Source: Hordeum vulgare subsp. vulgare
Lineage: Eukaryota > Streptophyta > Magnoliopsida > Poales > Poaceae
Assembly (NCBI RefSeq): GCF_904849725.1
Contig: NC_058521.1
Location: 98,194,244 to 98,258,243 of the forward strand
Reading direction: 5' to 3'
DNA length: 64,000 bases
The position numbers and the translations under genes are program-made. Position 1 is the first letter of the stretch, and every line of letters starts with the position of its first letter. Under the pieces are notes generated by a model. That model was not told where the DNA came from, searched no databases, and saw nothing but the letters and a program-made list of their open reading frames with translations. Below are positions 1 to 12,933 of this stretch, piece after piece.

Positions 1-823
1 TTCAAAAGCATCTGATTTGACAAAAATATCGTCAATATACACCTCAAGTATAACACCGAGTAAATCATGAAAAACTAAATTCATACCTCTTTGATACGTG
101 GCGGCAACATTCTTTAATCCAAAGGTCATCACCATGCACTCAAATGAACAAAGGAACCGGGAATGGAAAGCCGTTTTGGACATATCCTCTACGGCCATAA
201 AAATCTGGCTATACCCCCGCATTACCATCAAAAAAACTAATGACCTTATGTCCAGAAGCATCATTAATAAGCATATCAGCCATGGGCATGGGATACTCAT
301 CTTTGGGTGTAGCTCTATTTAAATCTCTGAAATCAATGCACACCCTCAACTTGTCGGATCCTTTCTTCTCCATAGGTACAATGTTAGAAATCCACTCGGC
401 ATACCTATAAGTTATAATAAAATTAGCTTTCAACAAATGACCGATCTCATCCTTCATCCGGTCATATGTTTTTGGATTAAACATTCTGGTCGATTGCTTG
501 TAAGGTCTAAAACCAGCTTTTATAGCTAACCAATGCTCTACTAGCTCTCGGCTTAAAGCTGGCATCTCATGATATTCCCATGCAAAACAACAAACATATT
601 CTTTCAACAACTCAATCAACCTAACTTTATGATTGGCTTTTAAAATTTTTTTTACAAATGTCGGCCTAGGAATTGAACTATCTCCTATATCTATCTCTTC
701 TAATGGGTCGGCCGATGTGAAGCTTTGTCCAAGTTTATCCATATCATCTAACTCCTCTATATCTATCTCATTTGACCAATATTTTGCAAGTCGCTTTTGT
801 AACCACTCAGAATTAGGATCCAT
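1..823 (-). pseudogene. E2 reverse transcriptase (Ty3/gypsy pol), partial, frameshifted
   Basis: This is the N-terminal half of a gypsy reverse transcriptase, read leftwards. An open stretch at 823-209 carries the RT block with VCIDFRDLNRATPKDEYPMP. The frame then slips near 208 within a G run, and the continuation reaches the catalytic YIDD box at about positions 25-37. RNase H and integrase would lie left of the window. At least one frameshift, and further stops in the last 200 bases, make it non-functional. It follows the E2 protease region in the order gag-PR-RT expected for Metaviridae. Identity as RT is secure; the lineage (Tat-like) is inferred from the E2 primer-binding site. Confidence 0.88.
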
Positions 824-1738
824 TTAAATTCATAATGCTTTGGAGCCGGTTTCCACCAACCGGATTTAAAGAAACTGGCACAAAACCATTGTTTGTAGTG
901 CTGAGAAAATCAAACTCTGATAGGTCGCGCCCTGTCAAGCAAGTAGCATTGGGATGTTGCCAATCCACTGATGCATCGACCAAAGCAACACAAGCCAAAT
1001 TATCCGCATGAATTACTTCTACTTCGTCGTCTATCCACTGAATTAAAAACTCGTGCATAGTAGATGGCACGCACTGGTTTGCATGAACCCTATCGCAGCC
1101 TAAAATCACATTGTAGTTACCTTGCACCTCGGCGACAAAGAATGTAGTAGCCAAAGTTTTGCTTCCGGTGTAAGCTCCACATACATCACACCTTGGCCTT
1201 CAGTTTTCTCTTTGCCTTCAAATCAACTTAGCACCATATTGGGCTTTGTCAATTCTTCGCCGGGAAAGCCCAACTTCTAGAAGACCGAATAGGACATAAG
1301 ATTCTTCACATTAACACCATCAACCAACATCCGAGCAAACGGTGACCCATTAATATGACCTCTAAGGTACAATGGTTTCAAGTGTGTCGCTAGTTCTTTT
1401 GGTTTCTCGAAGATACCATTTTTAGGGCCAAAGTCCAGCTGAGCTATTTCCCCTTCCTCGTCTGTAGCACGAAATTCAGCGGGTAAGTAATATACCATAT
1501 TGATATCCATAACTTCATGCCCCGCTGTAGACCCAAAATCCAGAACATCATCTCCATCCTCAAGCCTGTCCACCGACTCTGAAATATCTCCAAGTGAAGA
1601 AGTAGTAAAAGGTGAAGTGGACGATGTAATAGTGGTTGCATTGGCCTCCGTTGGTTGTGTAGGTGTTGCTAGGATAACTGTAGAAGATGTTGCATCTTGT
1701 GTTTGTTTAGGCTTCCACACTTGTTTTGTAGGTATCAT
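824..1738 (-). pseudogene. E2 retropepsin-like protease region, degenerate
   Basis: Two open pieces cover this segment. The upstream piece (1738-1277) ends in a retropepsin-like block, LYLRGHINGSPFARMLVDG, where the LVDG aspartate corresponds to the active-site D. The family usually has GGAAVNLMPY after it, and here the glycine and alanines have decayed. The downstream piece (1154-813) has the ILG-D-VHANQCVPSTMH stretch that follows protease in grass gypsy polyproteins. Stops and frame changes between 1276 and 1155 separate them. The region sits between gag and RT of E2. It cannot encode a working protease as it stands. Confidence 0.78.
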
Positions 1739-2253
1739 GGGCCGAGTGTCATTGAATAATTTATCCCTTTGTTTCTCGGCCTCCTATTCTAAAATTTCTT
1801 GATTCCTCAACCTTTGTAATTTCCTCTTTTGTGTCTTTGTTAGCCATGGAGGACACCACTTTGACCGAGTGTATTTAGGGTCTCGTGGTTTTGCTTTGCT
1901 AGTGCTTTCTTCATGGTCATTAGTCGAGTGCTTTGGCACGATAGCAAGTATGAGCTCAGTTGGATTGATATGCACAGTCGGCTGCTGTATGGTGAATCTT
2001 TTGTCGCCCAAGATGAGTGAGTCAGTATTGACTCTTTCCTTGCCTTTTCCTCACTCAGCTGTTGTAGCACTTGGCGACTTAACATGCCATCTTTTTTTAT
2101 TTTCCTGATTTATGAAAACTCTTTACTCGGGAACACCCTTTTATTTGGATAGAACCCTCTTGGACACATCCCCTCATTCAGATAGTGTGTACCCGGGTGC
2201 AACCTTACACTCAGATATTTTCCTTTCGGTCGCATGTTCTGGCCAGCTGACTG
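1739..2253 (-). pseudogene. E2 gag C-terminal/linker region, degenerate
   Basis: Broken reading frames continue the E2 gag from the far side of the E5 insertion (19500). A short open piece at 2011-1784 contains KWCPPWLTKTQKRKLQRLRN, a basic stretch found just before protease in many grass gypsy polyproteins. No zinc knuckle is visible here; that motif lies in the piece near 20100. The right edge of the segment abuts the ATAAG target duplication of E5. Confidence 0.6.
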
Positions 2254-2258
2254 ATAAG
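2254..2258. repeat. Left target-site duplication of E5 (ATAAG)
   Basis: The five bases ATAAG precede the left LTR of E5 and are repeated exactly at 19495-19499 after its right LTR. This fixes both borders of the insertion and shows that E5 landed inside the gag region of E2. Confidence 0.9.
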
Positions 2259-3844
2259 TACTACTTCTTGAGCTTGTGTTGGTTTTAACTTGAAGAGGAA
2301 AGGGTGACGCAGCAAAGTATATAAGTATTTCCCTTAGTTTGTTGCAAACCAGGGTATCAATCAAGTATGAGGAACAAGCAAGGCCCCAATCTTCGCACCT
2401 ACACAAACAATCAAACACTTGTACCTAACGCTAAAATGGGGTTGTCAATCCCTTCACGGTTATTTGGAAGGATGAGATCTGATAGAGATAGATATAAAAG
2501 ATTGTTAGAACGAAAAGTAAAACAAAAGTAAATAAATGGCAGCAATATATTTTTGCTATTTTTGGTTTATAGATCTGAAAGTATAATATGGAAAATAGAC
2601 CCGGGGGCCATAGGTTTCACTAGAAGTTTCTCTCATGAAGAAAAATAATACGGCGGGTAAACAAATTACTGTCGAGCAATTGATAGAAAATCGAATAATT
2701 ATGAAGATATCCAAGGCAATGATTAAGCATATGGGCATCAAGTCCATGTCAAGTAGAACTAAATGATTATACATCTACTACTATTACTCCACACATTAAC
2801 CTACTCCTGCCTGCATCTAGAGTATTAAGTTCATGAAGAACAGAGTAATGGATTAGGTAAGATGACATGACGTAGACGGATAAACTCAAGCAATATGATG
2901 AAAACCCCATCTTTTTATTCTTGATGGCAACAATGCAATACGTGCCTTGCTACCCTACTATGTCACTGGGTGAGGACACCGCAAGATTGAATCCAAAACT
3001 AAGCACTTCTCCCATTGCAAGAATTACCAATCTAGTTGGCCAAACCGAACTAATAACTCGAAGAGACTTGCTAAGATATGAAATCAGACATATAAGAATT
3101 CATAGAAGATTCAAATAATATTCATAGATAATCTCAATATAAACCCACAATTCATCGGATCTCGACAAACACACTACAAAAGAGTATTACATCGGATAGA
3201 TCTTCATGAAGATCATAAACAATATGGTATTGAAGAACAAAGAGAGAGAAGAAGCCATCTAGGTACTAGCTATGGACTCGTAGGTGTGTGATGAACTACT
3301 CACGCATCATCGGAGGGGAAATGGAGTTGATCTAGATGCCCTCCGTGATTGATTCCCCCTCCGGCAGATTACCGGAAAAGGCTCCAAGATTGGATCTCAC
3401 GGGAACACAGGCTCCCGACGGTGGAAAAGTATTTTTCGTTGCTCTCTTGGTATTGGGGGAATATTTCGGAATTTATAGGTGGAATATTAGGGTTAGGAGG
3501 CCTGCAGGGGAGCCACAAGCCAGGGGGCGCCTCACCCCCCAGAGTGGGCCCTACAGGCTTGCCGTCTCCCGGCAGGTCTCCTGCCCCCCTCGCCAAGTCT
3601 GGCAGGTTTCTTCTGGTCCAAGAAAAATCATTCCGGAGATTTTTTTCCAATTCGACTCTGTTTAATATTCCTTATTTGCAATACTCAAAAATAAGGAAAA
3701 AACAGAAACTGACACTAGTCTCTAGATTAATAGGTTAGTCCAAAAATAGTATAACATAGCATATTAATGCATATAAAACATCCAAAACAGGTAACATAAT
3801 AGCATGGAACAATCAAACATTATATATACGTTGGAGACGTATCA
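2259..3844 (-). repeat. E5 3' LTR (left copy)
   Basis: This 1586 bp LTR is collinear with 17914-19494. On the minus strand it starts TGATACGTCTCCAACGTATA at 3844. The left terminus reads TACTACTT where the other LTR reads TGCTACTT, so the terminal TG has decayed to TA. Open frames inside it, such as 3349-3738, are fortuitous. Confidence 0.9.
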
Positions 3845-3890
3845 AGCATCCCCAAGCATAATTCCTCCTCGTCCTCGAGTAGGTAAATGA
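3845..3890 (-). other. E5 polypurine-tract region
   Basis: On the minus strand the bases next to the 3' LTR read CGAGGACGAGG...GCTTGGGGATGCT and then TGATACGTC. A purine-rich GCTTGGGGA block directly before the LTR is the expected plus-strand primer site. E3 and E4 have a similar GCTTGGGGGAG motif preceded by a GAGGACAAGCAAGG block. Confidence 0.7.
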
Positions 3891-6489
3891 TAAAAACAGA
3901 ATTTTTTATGTGGAATGCTACCTAACATATTTATCCATTGAATATTATTTATTGTGGCATGAATATTCAGATCCATAAAATTCAAAAAAAGTATAATATT
4001 GACGTAAAAACAATAATACTTCAAGCATACTAACAAGGCAATTGCGTCCTTTTGAAATAACATGGCATTAGAAAGTTATCCCTACAAAATCATATGGTCT
4101 CGCTGTGCTCCATCTTCCCCACACAAAGTATCTAAATCATGCACAACCCGATGAAAGTCAAGCAATTGTTTCACACTTTTTTGTTCTCAAACCTTTTCAA
4201 CTCTCACGCAATACATGAGCGTGAGCCATGGATATAGCACTATAGGTGGAATATAATATGGTGGAGGTTGCAAGGTTAAAAAAGGAGAAGATAGTCTCAC
4301 ATCAACAAGGCATATCAATGGGCTATGGAGATGTCCATAAATAGATATCAATGTGAGTGAGTAGGGATTGCCATGCAACAAATGCATTATGGTAATAAGG
4401 TATGAAAGCTCAAAAAAAATTAAGTGGTTGTGCATAAGATGTAAAATTCCACGAGTTATATGAAAGTGACAAAATAGGAGACTCTCTATTAAGAAGATGG
4501 TGCTACTTTGAAGCACTAGTGTGGAAAAAGATAGTAGAATTGTCCCTTCTCTCTTTCTCTCAAAAACAAATTGGTGGGCATCTTTGGCGTCTTTTATTTT
4601 TTTATATGGGCTTCGCTCGCCTCTTTTATTTCTTGTGAAGTCCGGAGATTCATCCCAACTTGTGAGGGAATCATAGCTTCCATCATCGTTTTCTCACATG
4701 GGACAATGCTCTAATAATGCAAATCATCACACTTTTATTTACTTACAACTCAAAGATTACAACTCGATATCTAGAACAAAATATACGCTATAAGGCATAT
4801 GGAAGTGATGGTGTGTGTCATAAAAAACGGAATGGTGGTGTTGCATGGCAATATATCTCGGTATGGCTATCGAAATGCCATAATAGGTACATATGGTGGC
4901 TCTTTTAAGGAAAGTATATGGTGTCTGTTTTGAGTAAGGTGGGTTTAATGTACCGGCAAAAGTTGTGCGGTACTAGAGAGGCTAGCAAAGGTGGAAGGGT
5001 GAGAGTGTGTATAATCCATGAACTCAACATTAGTCATAAAGAACTCACATACTTATTGCAAAAGCCTATTAGTTATCGAAGCAAAGTATTAGACGCATAC
5101 TCCTAGGGGAAGGGTTGGTAGGAGTTAACCATCACGCGATCCCGACCTACATACAAATGTTGACAATCATTAAACAAATCATGCCCCGACTTCATCACAT
5201 AACGGTTCACCATACGTGCATGCTACGGGAATCACAAACTTTAACACAAGTATTTAGTCCAATTCACAATTATTTACTAGCCTGACTCTCATCTTACCAT
5301 CTTCATATCTCAAAACTATATGCAAGGAATCAAACTTCTCACCATATTCAATGTAATAAATATGAAAGTTTTTATTATATCCCTCTTGGATGCCCATTAT
5401 ATTAGGACTAAATTCAGAAGCTAAACCAATTACCATTATGTTTAAAGACTCTCAAAATAATATAAATGAGGTACGAGAGTTTAATAATTTCTATAAACTA
5501 AAACACCACCGTTCTCTAAAAGATATAAGTGAAGCACTAGAGCAACATTGCCTAGCTCAAAAGATATAATTGAAGCACAAAGAGTATTGTAATAAATTCA
5601 CGATTCAGCTTGCCTCTCTCAAAATATGTGTGCAGCAAGAATGATTGTGGCAAAGTAAAAAGTAAAGACTCATATCATACAAGACGCTCCAAGCAAAACA
5701 CATATCATGTGGTGAATAAAAATATAGCCTCAAGTAAAATTACCGATGGATTGAAGACGAAAGAGGGGATGCCTTCCGGGTCATCCCCAAGCATAGGCTC
5801 TTTGGTATCCTTGAATGTGGCTTGGGGTGCCTTGGGCATCCCCAAGCTTAGGCTCTTGCCACTCCTTATTACATAGTCCATCAAATCTTTACCCAAAACT
5901 TGAAAACTTCACAACACAAAACTCAACATAAAACTCATGAGATCCGTTAGTATAAGAAAATAAATCACCACTTTAGGTATTGTTGTGAACTCATTCTTTA
6001 TTTATATTGCTGCAATATTTACTATATTCCAACTTCTCCATGGTTCATACCCCCCGATACAACCCATAGATTCATCAAAATAAGCAAACAACACAAAGAA
6101 AACAGAATCTGTCAAGAACCGAACAGTTTGTAGCACTCTATAAACTTAGAATACTTCTGTAACTCTAAAAATTCTGAAAAATTAGAAAAAGGAGGTAAAC
6201 TTGTATATTAATCTTTTTTAAAACTTTAGACCAAAATCACGTTCAAGTGAATTTACAAAATTCCTCACTGACAGCGAAAGTTTCTATTTTTCAGCGAAAT
6301 CAACTTGCAAACACCGTAGACCATCCGAAAGGTGTTAATCTTACTTGGCTCAAACATTAATTAAAACAATAAAACACAATTATTATAGAGGTAATAATGT
6401 TTGCAGGACTCAGAAACATAAGCTTAAACAAAAGCATAAAAATAAAATTGGGTTGCCTCCCAACAAGCGCTATATATTGTTTAACGCCC
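3891..6489 (-). other. E5 3' non-coding region
   Basis: This 2.6 kb AT-rich stretch lies between protease and the 3' LTR of E5. I see no conserved domain on either strand, and the longest frames are about 110 codons. RT, RNase H and integrase would belong here in an autonomous element and are absent without any visible remnant. Confidence 0.65.
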
Positions 6490-6935
6490 CTAGCTAGGCA
6501 TAATGCAATAGATCTCTGTATTGCCATCTTTGGTATGCAATCCATAAGTAGCTCTCATACTAGATTCATAAGGTAATTTTATTTTCTTTCTCGGAAAGTG
6601 CTCCATGCCTTTACTTAATGGAAATTGGAATCTAATATTTCCTTCCCTCATATCAATAATTGCACCAGTCGTTCTAAGGAAAGGTCTACCAAGAATAATA
6701 AGACATGTAGGATTGCAATCTATATCAAGAATAACGAAATCTACGGGCACATAATTCCGATTTGCGACAATAAGAACATCATTAATCCCTCCCATAGGTT
6801 TCTTAATGGTGGAATCCTCTAGATGCAAATTTAAAGAGCAATCATCAAATTCGCTGAAACCTAGCACATCACATAAAGTTTTTGGAATCGTGGAAACGCT
6901 ACCACCCAAATCACACAAAGCATGTCACTCATAAT
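6490..6935 (-). pseudogene. E5 retropepsin-like protease domain
   Basis: The open stretch from 6918 begins at MCDLGGSVSTIPKTL, the aspartic-protease active-site block (CDLGxSVSxIP), with the catalytic aspartate at residue 3. About 75 residues later comes IILGRPFLRTTGAIIDM, the ILGRPFL block near the C-terminus of this retropepsin family. The upstream half joins the gag linker by a frame change near 6925. The stop at 6490 ends the coding part of E5. This would mature the gag precursor, but no polymerase follows it. Confidence 0.8.
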
Positions 6936-7874
6936 CTTTAATTTTATAGTAGGTTCCCACTCATCATAAAGCTTCCTGGGTATAGAAACTTCCAACTCAA
7001 GTTTTTCTTCAAAAGATTTCATCATAGCATACACAATATGTTCAGTAAAAGCTTTATTTTGATTATAAGCATGCGGAGAATTAAACATGGATTGCAACAA
7101 GGAAACACAATCAATCAAAGAACAAATATCATAATTAAAGTCCTTGAAATCCAAAAGAGTGGGTTCATTGCTATTTAAAGTTTTGACCTCTTCAATCCCA
7201 CTTTTATCAATCTTAGCATTAAGAACTATAAACTCCGAATCATCGAGACGCCTTTTAACTAAAGTTGACTTGTCTAAAGTCCCATTTTTTTCAAGATTCA
7301 TATTAGAAAACAAAGATTCGATAGGAGTCACATCAATCACTTTAAGATCTTCATCATTATTATCATGAGAACACACGTTTTCAAGCCATTCACGCTTAGC
7401 ACGTATTCTAGCGGTTCTTTCCTTACAGTCATCAATAGAAATTATCATAGCTTTTAAACACTCATTAATATCATGCTTGGGTGGAATAGATCTAATTTTC
7501 ACAGAATCAATCTCAAGAGAAATTATATCAACGTTCCTAGCCAAATCATCAATCTTGAGCATCTTTTCTTCAATCATAGCATTGAAACCTTTTTGCGAGC
7601 TAAGAAATTATTCAATATTATTATAAAGATCAGAGGTAATCTAATTATAATTTCCATAAGAATTTTTATAGGAATTACCATAATTATTAGAGGAACTACT
7701 AGGAAACAGCCTAAGATTGAAATTACCTCTATACGCGTTATTGCCAAAATTGTTCCAACCAACAAAATTTACATCCATAGATTCATTATTATTTCCAATC
7801 AAAGAAGACAAAGGAATATAATTGGGATCAATAGGAGCACTCTTACTAGCAAATAATTTCATCAATTCCTCCAT
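6936..7874 (-). pseudogene. E5 gag C-terminal / linker region
   Basis: Two pieces in the same general reading direction (7874-7641 and 7577-6936) lie between the gag core and the protease. The first has an Asn/Gly/Tyr-rich stretch (GNSYKNSYGNYN). The second is acidic and basic mixed, probably helical, and ends in KLYDEWEPTIKLKI just before the protease. Several stops lie between 7640 and 7578. I recognise no zinc knuckle. Confidence 0.65.
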
Positions 7875-8065
7875 CTTTTCACTCAGAGTATATATTTCTT
7901 CAATACCGTGTACTTTTTAACTAGTAGGAGATCTTTCGGTATGCCATTGAGAGTAATTTTCCATAATATTTTCTAGGGGTTTAGTACCACCCGCGGAGGA
8001 ATCTAAAAGATTTCTAGAAGGAAAATTAAATCCCGCATAGAAAAATTGTATAATCATCCATAAAC

Positions 8066-8551
8066 TCAAACCATGCGCTTGCAATTCCTAATCATTAGTT
8101 TCATCCTCTCCCAAGATTGTGCAGCATGCTCATGATCAAGTTGCTTGAAATTCATTATATAGTTCCTAAGGGAGATAATCTTAGCGGGCGAAAAGTACTT
8201 GGAAATAAAAGCATCTTTACACTTATTCCATGAATCAATACTATTTTTAGGAAAAGATGAAAACCAAGTCTTAGCACGATCTCTTAGTGAGAAAGGAAAT
8301 AGCTTGAATTTAACAATTTCATTATCCACATCTTTCTTATTTTTCTTATCACACAACTCAACGAAAGTATTTAGATGGGATGCGACATCTTCACTAGGAA
8401 GGCCACAAAATTGTTCTTTCATAACAAGATTAAGCAAATCGACATTAGTTTCATAAGATTACGCAATAGTGGCGGGAGCGATCGGAGTACTAATAAAATC
8501 ATTATTATTAGTAGTGGAAAAGTCACATAACTTGGTATTCTCTTGAGTCAT
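8066..8551 (-). pseudogene. E5 gag core (retrotransposon gag)
   Basis: The likely start is the ATG at 8551-8549 (MTQENTKLCD). A stop about 30 codons in is followed by an open stretch at 8437-8066 with KLFPFSLRDRAKTWFSSFP, typical of the Retrotrans_gag fold, and then SWERMKLMIRNC. Downstream frames are broken. Gag would assemble the cytoplasmic particle that packages element RNA. E3 has a clearly related gag (KLFPFSLKDDAKTWFTSLAP). Confidence 0.78.
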
Positions 8552-8758
8552 CGTGACAAAGTAAGCAATCTAGCACACAAGGAAGCAAATGAAAAGACGA
8601 ACGGAAGAAGGGCAAATAAAAAGGCAAATATTTTTGATATTTTTGGAAAATCATTTTAGAAGTGGGGGAGAGGAAAACGAGAGGCAAACGGAAAATAAAG
8701 GAAATGCAAGAGATGAGTTTGTGATGGGTACTAGGTAGGCTTGATCTTGCTATGTTTC
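8552..8758 (-). other. E5 leader between primer-binding site and gag
   Basis: This short AT-rich leader has no ORF. It ends at the solo-LTR insertion, and its continuation to the primer-binding site is at 17879-17902. Confidence 0.5.
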
Positions 8759-9626
8759 TGTGGGGACCCCAACTTACGAGTCAAGATCGTCGAATGAACG
8801 TGCTAAGTGATCCCAGAGATCAATGCTCACCGAACACATAGAAACTGAATAACAAGAGTCTTACATCCATACATATCATTTGATACAATAAATGACCATT
8901 GTGGTCAAGTCTTACATATATAGGGCCTTGAGGGCCAAATGTCATGACCAGTTTCCAAATAAATGAATTAATTGGAAATCAGCCATGTGCGTCCTTACTA
9001 AAGAAAATATTTCTCACTGACTGACTCATCTTGATACAGAAAACCAGTAGTACTTCATATTATACAAGTAGAGCAAGGGTTTCTCTACAATTATTACAAC
9101 ATATCCAGGTCTTAGGAAAAATGGAATATGACAGTGGTATTAGGGTGACTCCACTACTCGCGAAAATAAAAGGGGGCACGTCACATCGGAGTAATGTGAC
9201 ATGACAATTACTACTAAATGTTAAGCATTAGAGTGAAGCTCAACGATTTATTCGGGGTAGCGAAAGCGATGGAATAAAACAGCGGCGGACTCCTGAATCG
9301 CAAGACTGATTGGGACATCGGACTCGCTATCGAACTCTTCATCCATGAGGTCTCCTTCATCAAAATATGGCTACATCAACAAGCCAGTGAGTACTCCGAG
9401 AACTACTCGCAAACAGTTTGCACAAAAGATGAGATGCATGCAGTGGATTTTAATATGCATGGTTAGAATGAGGGTATATCCAAAATATATGTGCTGAAAG
9501 TAAATTAAGTTAGTGGATAAATCAGGCGGTAGTCCTCCCGACATATCCTTAACAGGAAAGAAAAGTACACTGATCGGGTGTCTGAAGCGACGCCTCGAAA
9601 GGTTAACAAAGGTTAGTAAAACCACC

Positions 9627-10015
9627 ATCGGGCGTGTGAGCGACACCACATACAGGGCATGGCTAAAAGAAATAAATGAGAAGCCACAAACTGGCGTCCT
9701 TGCGACACCACAGTAAGGGCAAAATAAATAACAGGCCTTAGTCAGGCGTCTTAGCGACACCACGGAAAGGGTATACCAAATAAAATAATAAGCTGCAGTC
9801 GGGCGTCTTAGCGACACCACAGAAAGGACATAATAAATAAAATAACAAGCCGCAGTCGGGCGTCTTAGAAACACCACAGAAAGGGCATAATAAATAAAAT
9901 AACAAGCCACAGTCGAGCGTCTTAGCGACACCACAGAACGGGCATAATAAATAAAATAACAAGTCGCACTCGAGCGTCTTAGCGACACCACAGAAAGGGC
10001 ATAATTAAGATAACA
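9627..10015. repeat. 57 bp tandem repeat array
   Basis: Units starting at 9741, 9798, 9855, 9912 and 9969 are spaced exactly 57 bp apart and share GCGTCTTAGCGACACCACAG followed by an AATAAATAAAATAACAAG tail. Two degenerate units precede them (about 9627 and 9690, spacing 63 and 51). Because 57 is a multiple of three, the array keeps a 250-codon minus-strand frame open (10123-9371). That frame is a by-product, not a gene. Confidence 0.92.
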
Positions 10016-12928
10016 AGAATTATCCGGGTGGTACAACCAACCTTCATGATAACTCTTGCACCAATCGATAATATGATCAGGTTCCATAGTTTGTTTATGA
10101 TACTCCACAACCATTATTATCACCTTTACTTATACTCCAAAGACCGACTCTAGGACTGACACTTGACTCGTCAAACAACGTCCTTGACCGGGGACACGGC
10201 TACTCGGATAGTTTTGTCTCTACAGAGGGTGTACTCTTTACCCACAGCTCACGGTTTTCGATAGCCGACAAAACTAATCCCGCGTACGGCATTTTAGAAG
10301 CGGACACTCAGAATCAGCACACACCCATTTTAACCTCCGTGGAGCCCGGCTTCACCCGGACGATGCTGCTAAGGCAAAAACATAAGACAGGGAGGCTCCG
10401 ACCTCGACTAGCATGGGATCAAAAATATTTATACCGCGCGCTCACGGGGAGTGCCCTCCCTTCAAGTCCCAGACAGGAAAACCCATGCCCCTGACTGGAT
10501 GACTGGATTTAGTCCAGGGCCATGGATACCTTCATACCGGCCCCTCTAATGGTGTTTGACTGATAATAGGTCTACAACTGACTATACCAAATCCATTATA
10601 CAGGAAACTGTGGTAGCACGATATAGAAGTATGACACGGACAAGACTCGATCTAGGTCGATACTGGAGTTTAACCAAGTTTTTACCAGCACCATTGTGCA
10701 CATGTCATGACCAGGCCATAACCTACCACGACCTTTCAATAATTACCACTTGCCATCATCATATTTTTATCAATGCTAAAATATATATAGCATGTATGAA
10801 ATATGCAAGGTGATGAGTATTAGATATGAGTTAGGTTAGCGAACAACACATCAAGAGTTCAAACATGCTTGCCTGGTTCCACGTAGTCGGTATCAAGCTC
10901 GATGCAGTTGACGTCGGTGATCTCGGTGTCGGAAACTACAGTATACATCAAACAATGGCATAAGTGGCACTACGTACCTACTAGCCTCAAAATATTTTTC
11001 AAAAAATCTTAAAATAAACCCGGTATTACCAGGATCAATTTGTAAAAAGAATCACTAAAAAATAAGTTATGGATCAAAAGTTACAGCTAAAACAGTTTTA
11101 GGGACTAATATGTAACAAGATTTATTTGAAACAGGGGCTAGCTTGAGATATATCAAAGCGTCCAAGGGGAAAGGCGTTTTCCCCGAAAGGAAAACAGCTT
11201 CTGGTCGAATACGTTTTCTATGAAACACTTTGGAAGGAGAAAGAGACACTGACAAGGGGGTCCCCCTGTCAGGTTCGAAAGCCTTACTGGCTCTAGAAGC
11301 TTCCGGCAATCGTCGGCGATGATAAGAGGGAGAGGAGAGCTAGCTGATGGTGCGGCGGCACTCACCATTGACTCGCTTGTCTGGTGGAGGAAGATTTGGT
11401 TGGAGATGAAGCCCCACGTCGGTGGCATCAAGGCTCCGGTGGACGGCGGCTCCGGGGAGGTGAGGATATCAACGACAGAGAGTTCCTGCAACCAAATTGG
11501 ACGAGGGGTAAGAAGGGGAGGAGCTCCTAGATGCAAACGAAGGCTTTAGGGGGTCCTACCGTCTCTTACACGGCTCGCAAATGGCCGGATCCCTTCGTGG
11601 ATTGGTTGGTGGTATGGGGTGGAGATGGAGTGTGGAGAGGTGCGAGGTTAGGTCTGAAGCTCGGGGGAGGGGTTCTATTTATAGGCGCCGCGGGAGGAGC
11701 TTCGGCATTAAATTCGGCGAGCGATTCCGGTGATGCAGAGGCTTGAGCAGGCGGTTAGGTGGTGCAGGTTGTACCTAACTACTCTAGGGAATCCATTTTT
11801 GACCAAAGACCAGCTCTTCATTGACGGAGGAGGTAAGGCGACGACGCGACCTTTGTTGCTCGCTGCGGCGGCAGAAAATGCACTCTGCACAGGCCGGAGC
11901 GTGGCGACGGTTCCTGCGGCATGCACATCCACAGGAGGACACGCGGAGGCAGCACGGGCAAAGGGCGTTGCCGGGTGGAGCGGGGTTGTAGGAGGGGGAA
12001 TGCTGCGGCTGTTGCAGAGCCGCTTCCTGAGCTTGGCCGGCTCTGTCAGCTACCACCGATGGGGAGAAATGTCCAAGCTGCGGGCGGCGCTGCGGATATA
12101 CTCGACGCATAGGATCGACGGCCAAAGCGATGATACTGGTGAGATTGGCGAGGTGGAGAGAGCTGCAGTTCTCTCTGAAGTTTGGTCTGAAATAAATTCG
12201 GACAGGTTCAGTCACAGCGCAGATGAGGTGCTCGACCGATTGAAAAAGATAGATGTGGGATGAATTTGGGGCTGACATTTTGAGGGGAGCACTCTCATTG
12301 GAAGAAAAGGCAATGCAAAAAAATTTTGAATTTTTGGACGGGTTTAAGATAGGTTTGGAGAGAAAATAAGATTCTGGGGTCAAACTTGAGTCAAACAGAA
12401 TTTGAAATATTTGAACTTGGCAACTCAAAGTTTCTCGTGGAAATGATAGAAGACACAAAGGGCTTCAAACTGCTAGAGTTTGGGGTCAAGAATCCAAAGG
12501 AAAAGAGGAGTTCCTTTGTAAAATGGCAGAGGTTTAAACTGATTACAGAAAATCCCTTTTATTCAAATAAAATAATTCATGGTGATCTATCCCTTCAAAA
12601 GTTTTGGAATACATTCAAAATAAAACTTTAGGGCTAGGGATGGTGTAAAAGATTTAAAACAGAAGGTGATGATTAATTCTTTTTTGAAGGAATAATCGAA
12701 GGCTTATGGAAAATTTCTGAATTTGCAAAAGGAAGAATATTCTCTCAAACAATTCATTTTGAGAAAGGGCCAAAAGAATATCTCTAAAACTTGTTTGGTG
12801 AAAAAAAGAAACTCCAAAAGGTTTTATCAAGAAGGTTAGCAAGAGAGCTTAAAAGTTTTTGTCAAGCCAAAAATTTAAAAATCCAAGTAAATCAAGGAAA
12901 TAAAAGTTGAAAAATCTTGGGTGTCACA
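10016..12928. other. Remainder of inner solo LTR, no gene seen
   Basis: The 10140-10560 part has a CACGGCTACTCGGATAGTTTTG stretch that resembles 13455-13485 of the outer solo LTR. The 11290-12270 part is GC-rich with long open frames but no recognised domain. The 12280-12928 part is AT-rich. Nothing supports a host gene here. Confidence 0.6.
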
Positions 12929-12933
12929 CCAAC

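Larger units (their letters stand above)
8774..12928 (-). mobile_element. Inner solo LTR (about 4.15 kb) nested in the outer solo LTR
   Basis: The bases CCAAC at 8769-8773 recur exactly at 12929-12933, giving a 5 bp target duplication. The right end reads GGGTGTCACA, so on the minus strand the LTR starts TGTGACACCC. The left end reads TTACGAG, with the expected TG decayed to TT. It contains a 57 bp tandem array, a GC-rich island near 11300-12270 and an AT-rich end at 12280-12928. Its sequence is related to, but clearly different from, the outer LTR. Open frames such as 11730-12263 have no recognisable domain. Confidence 0.58.

Noticed and set aside
9627..10015. Regular repeats suggesting a CRISPR array
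   Set aside because: Repeats are contiguous tandem units without unique spacers, in a plant retrotransposon.
9371..10123. 250-codon minus-strand ORF that looks like a repeat protein
   Set aside because: The frame is kept open by a 57 bp repeat, a multiple of three, inside a solo LTR. No domain and no start context support a gene.
11730..12263. 177-codon ORF and overlapping frames in GC-rich DNA
   Set aside because: They lie in the GC island of a solo LTR, have no recognised domain, and the opposite strand is equally open.
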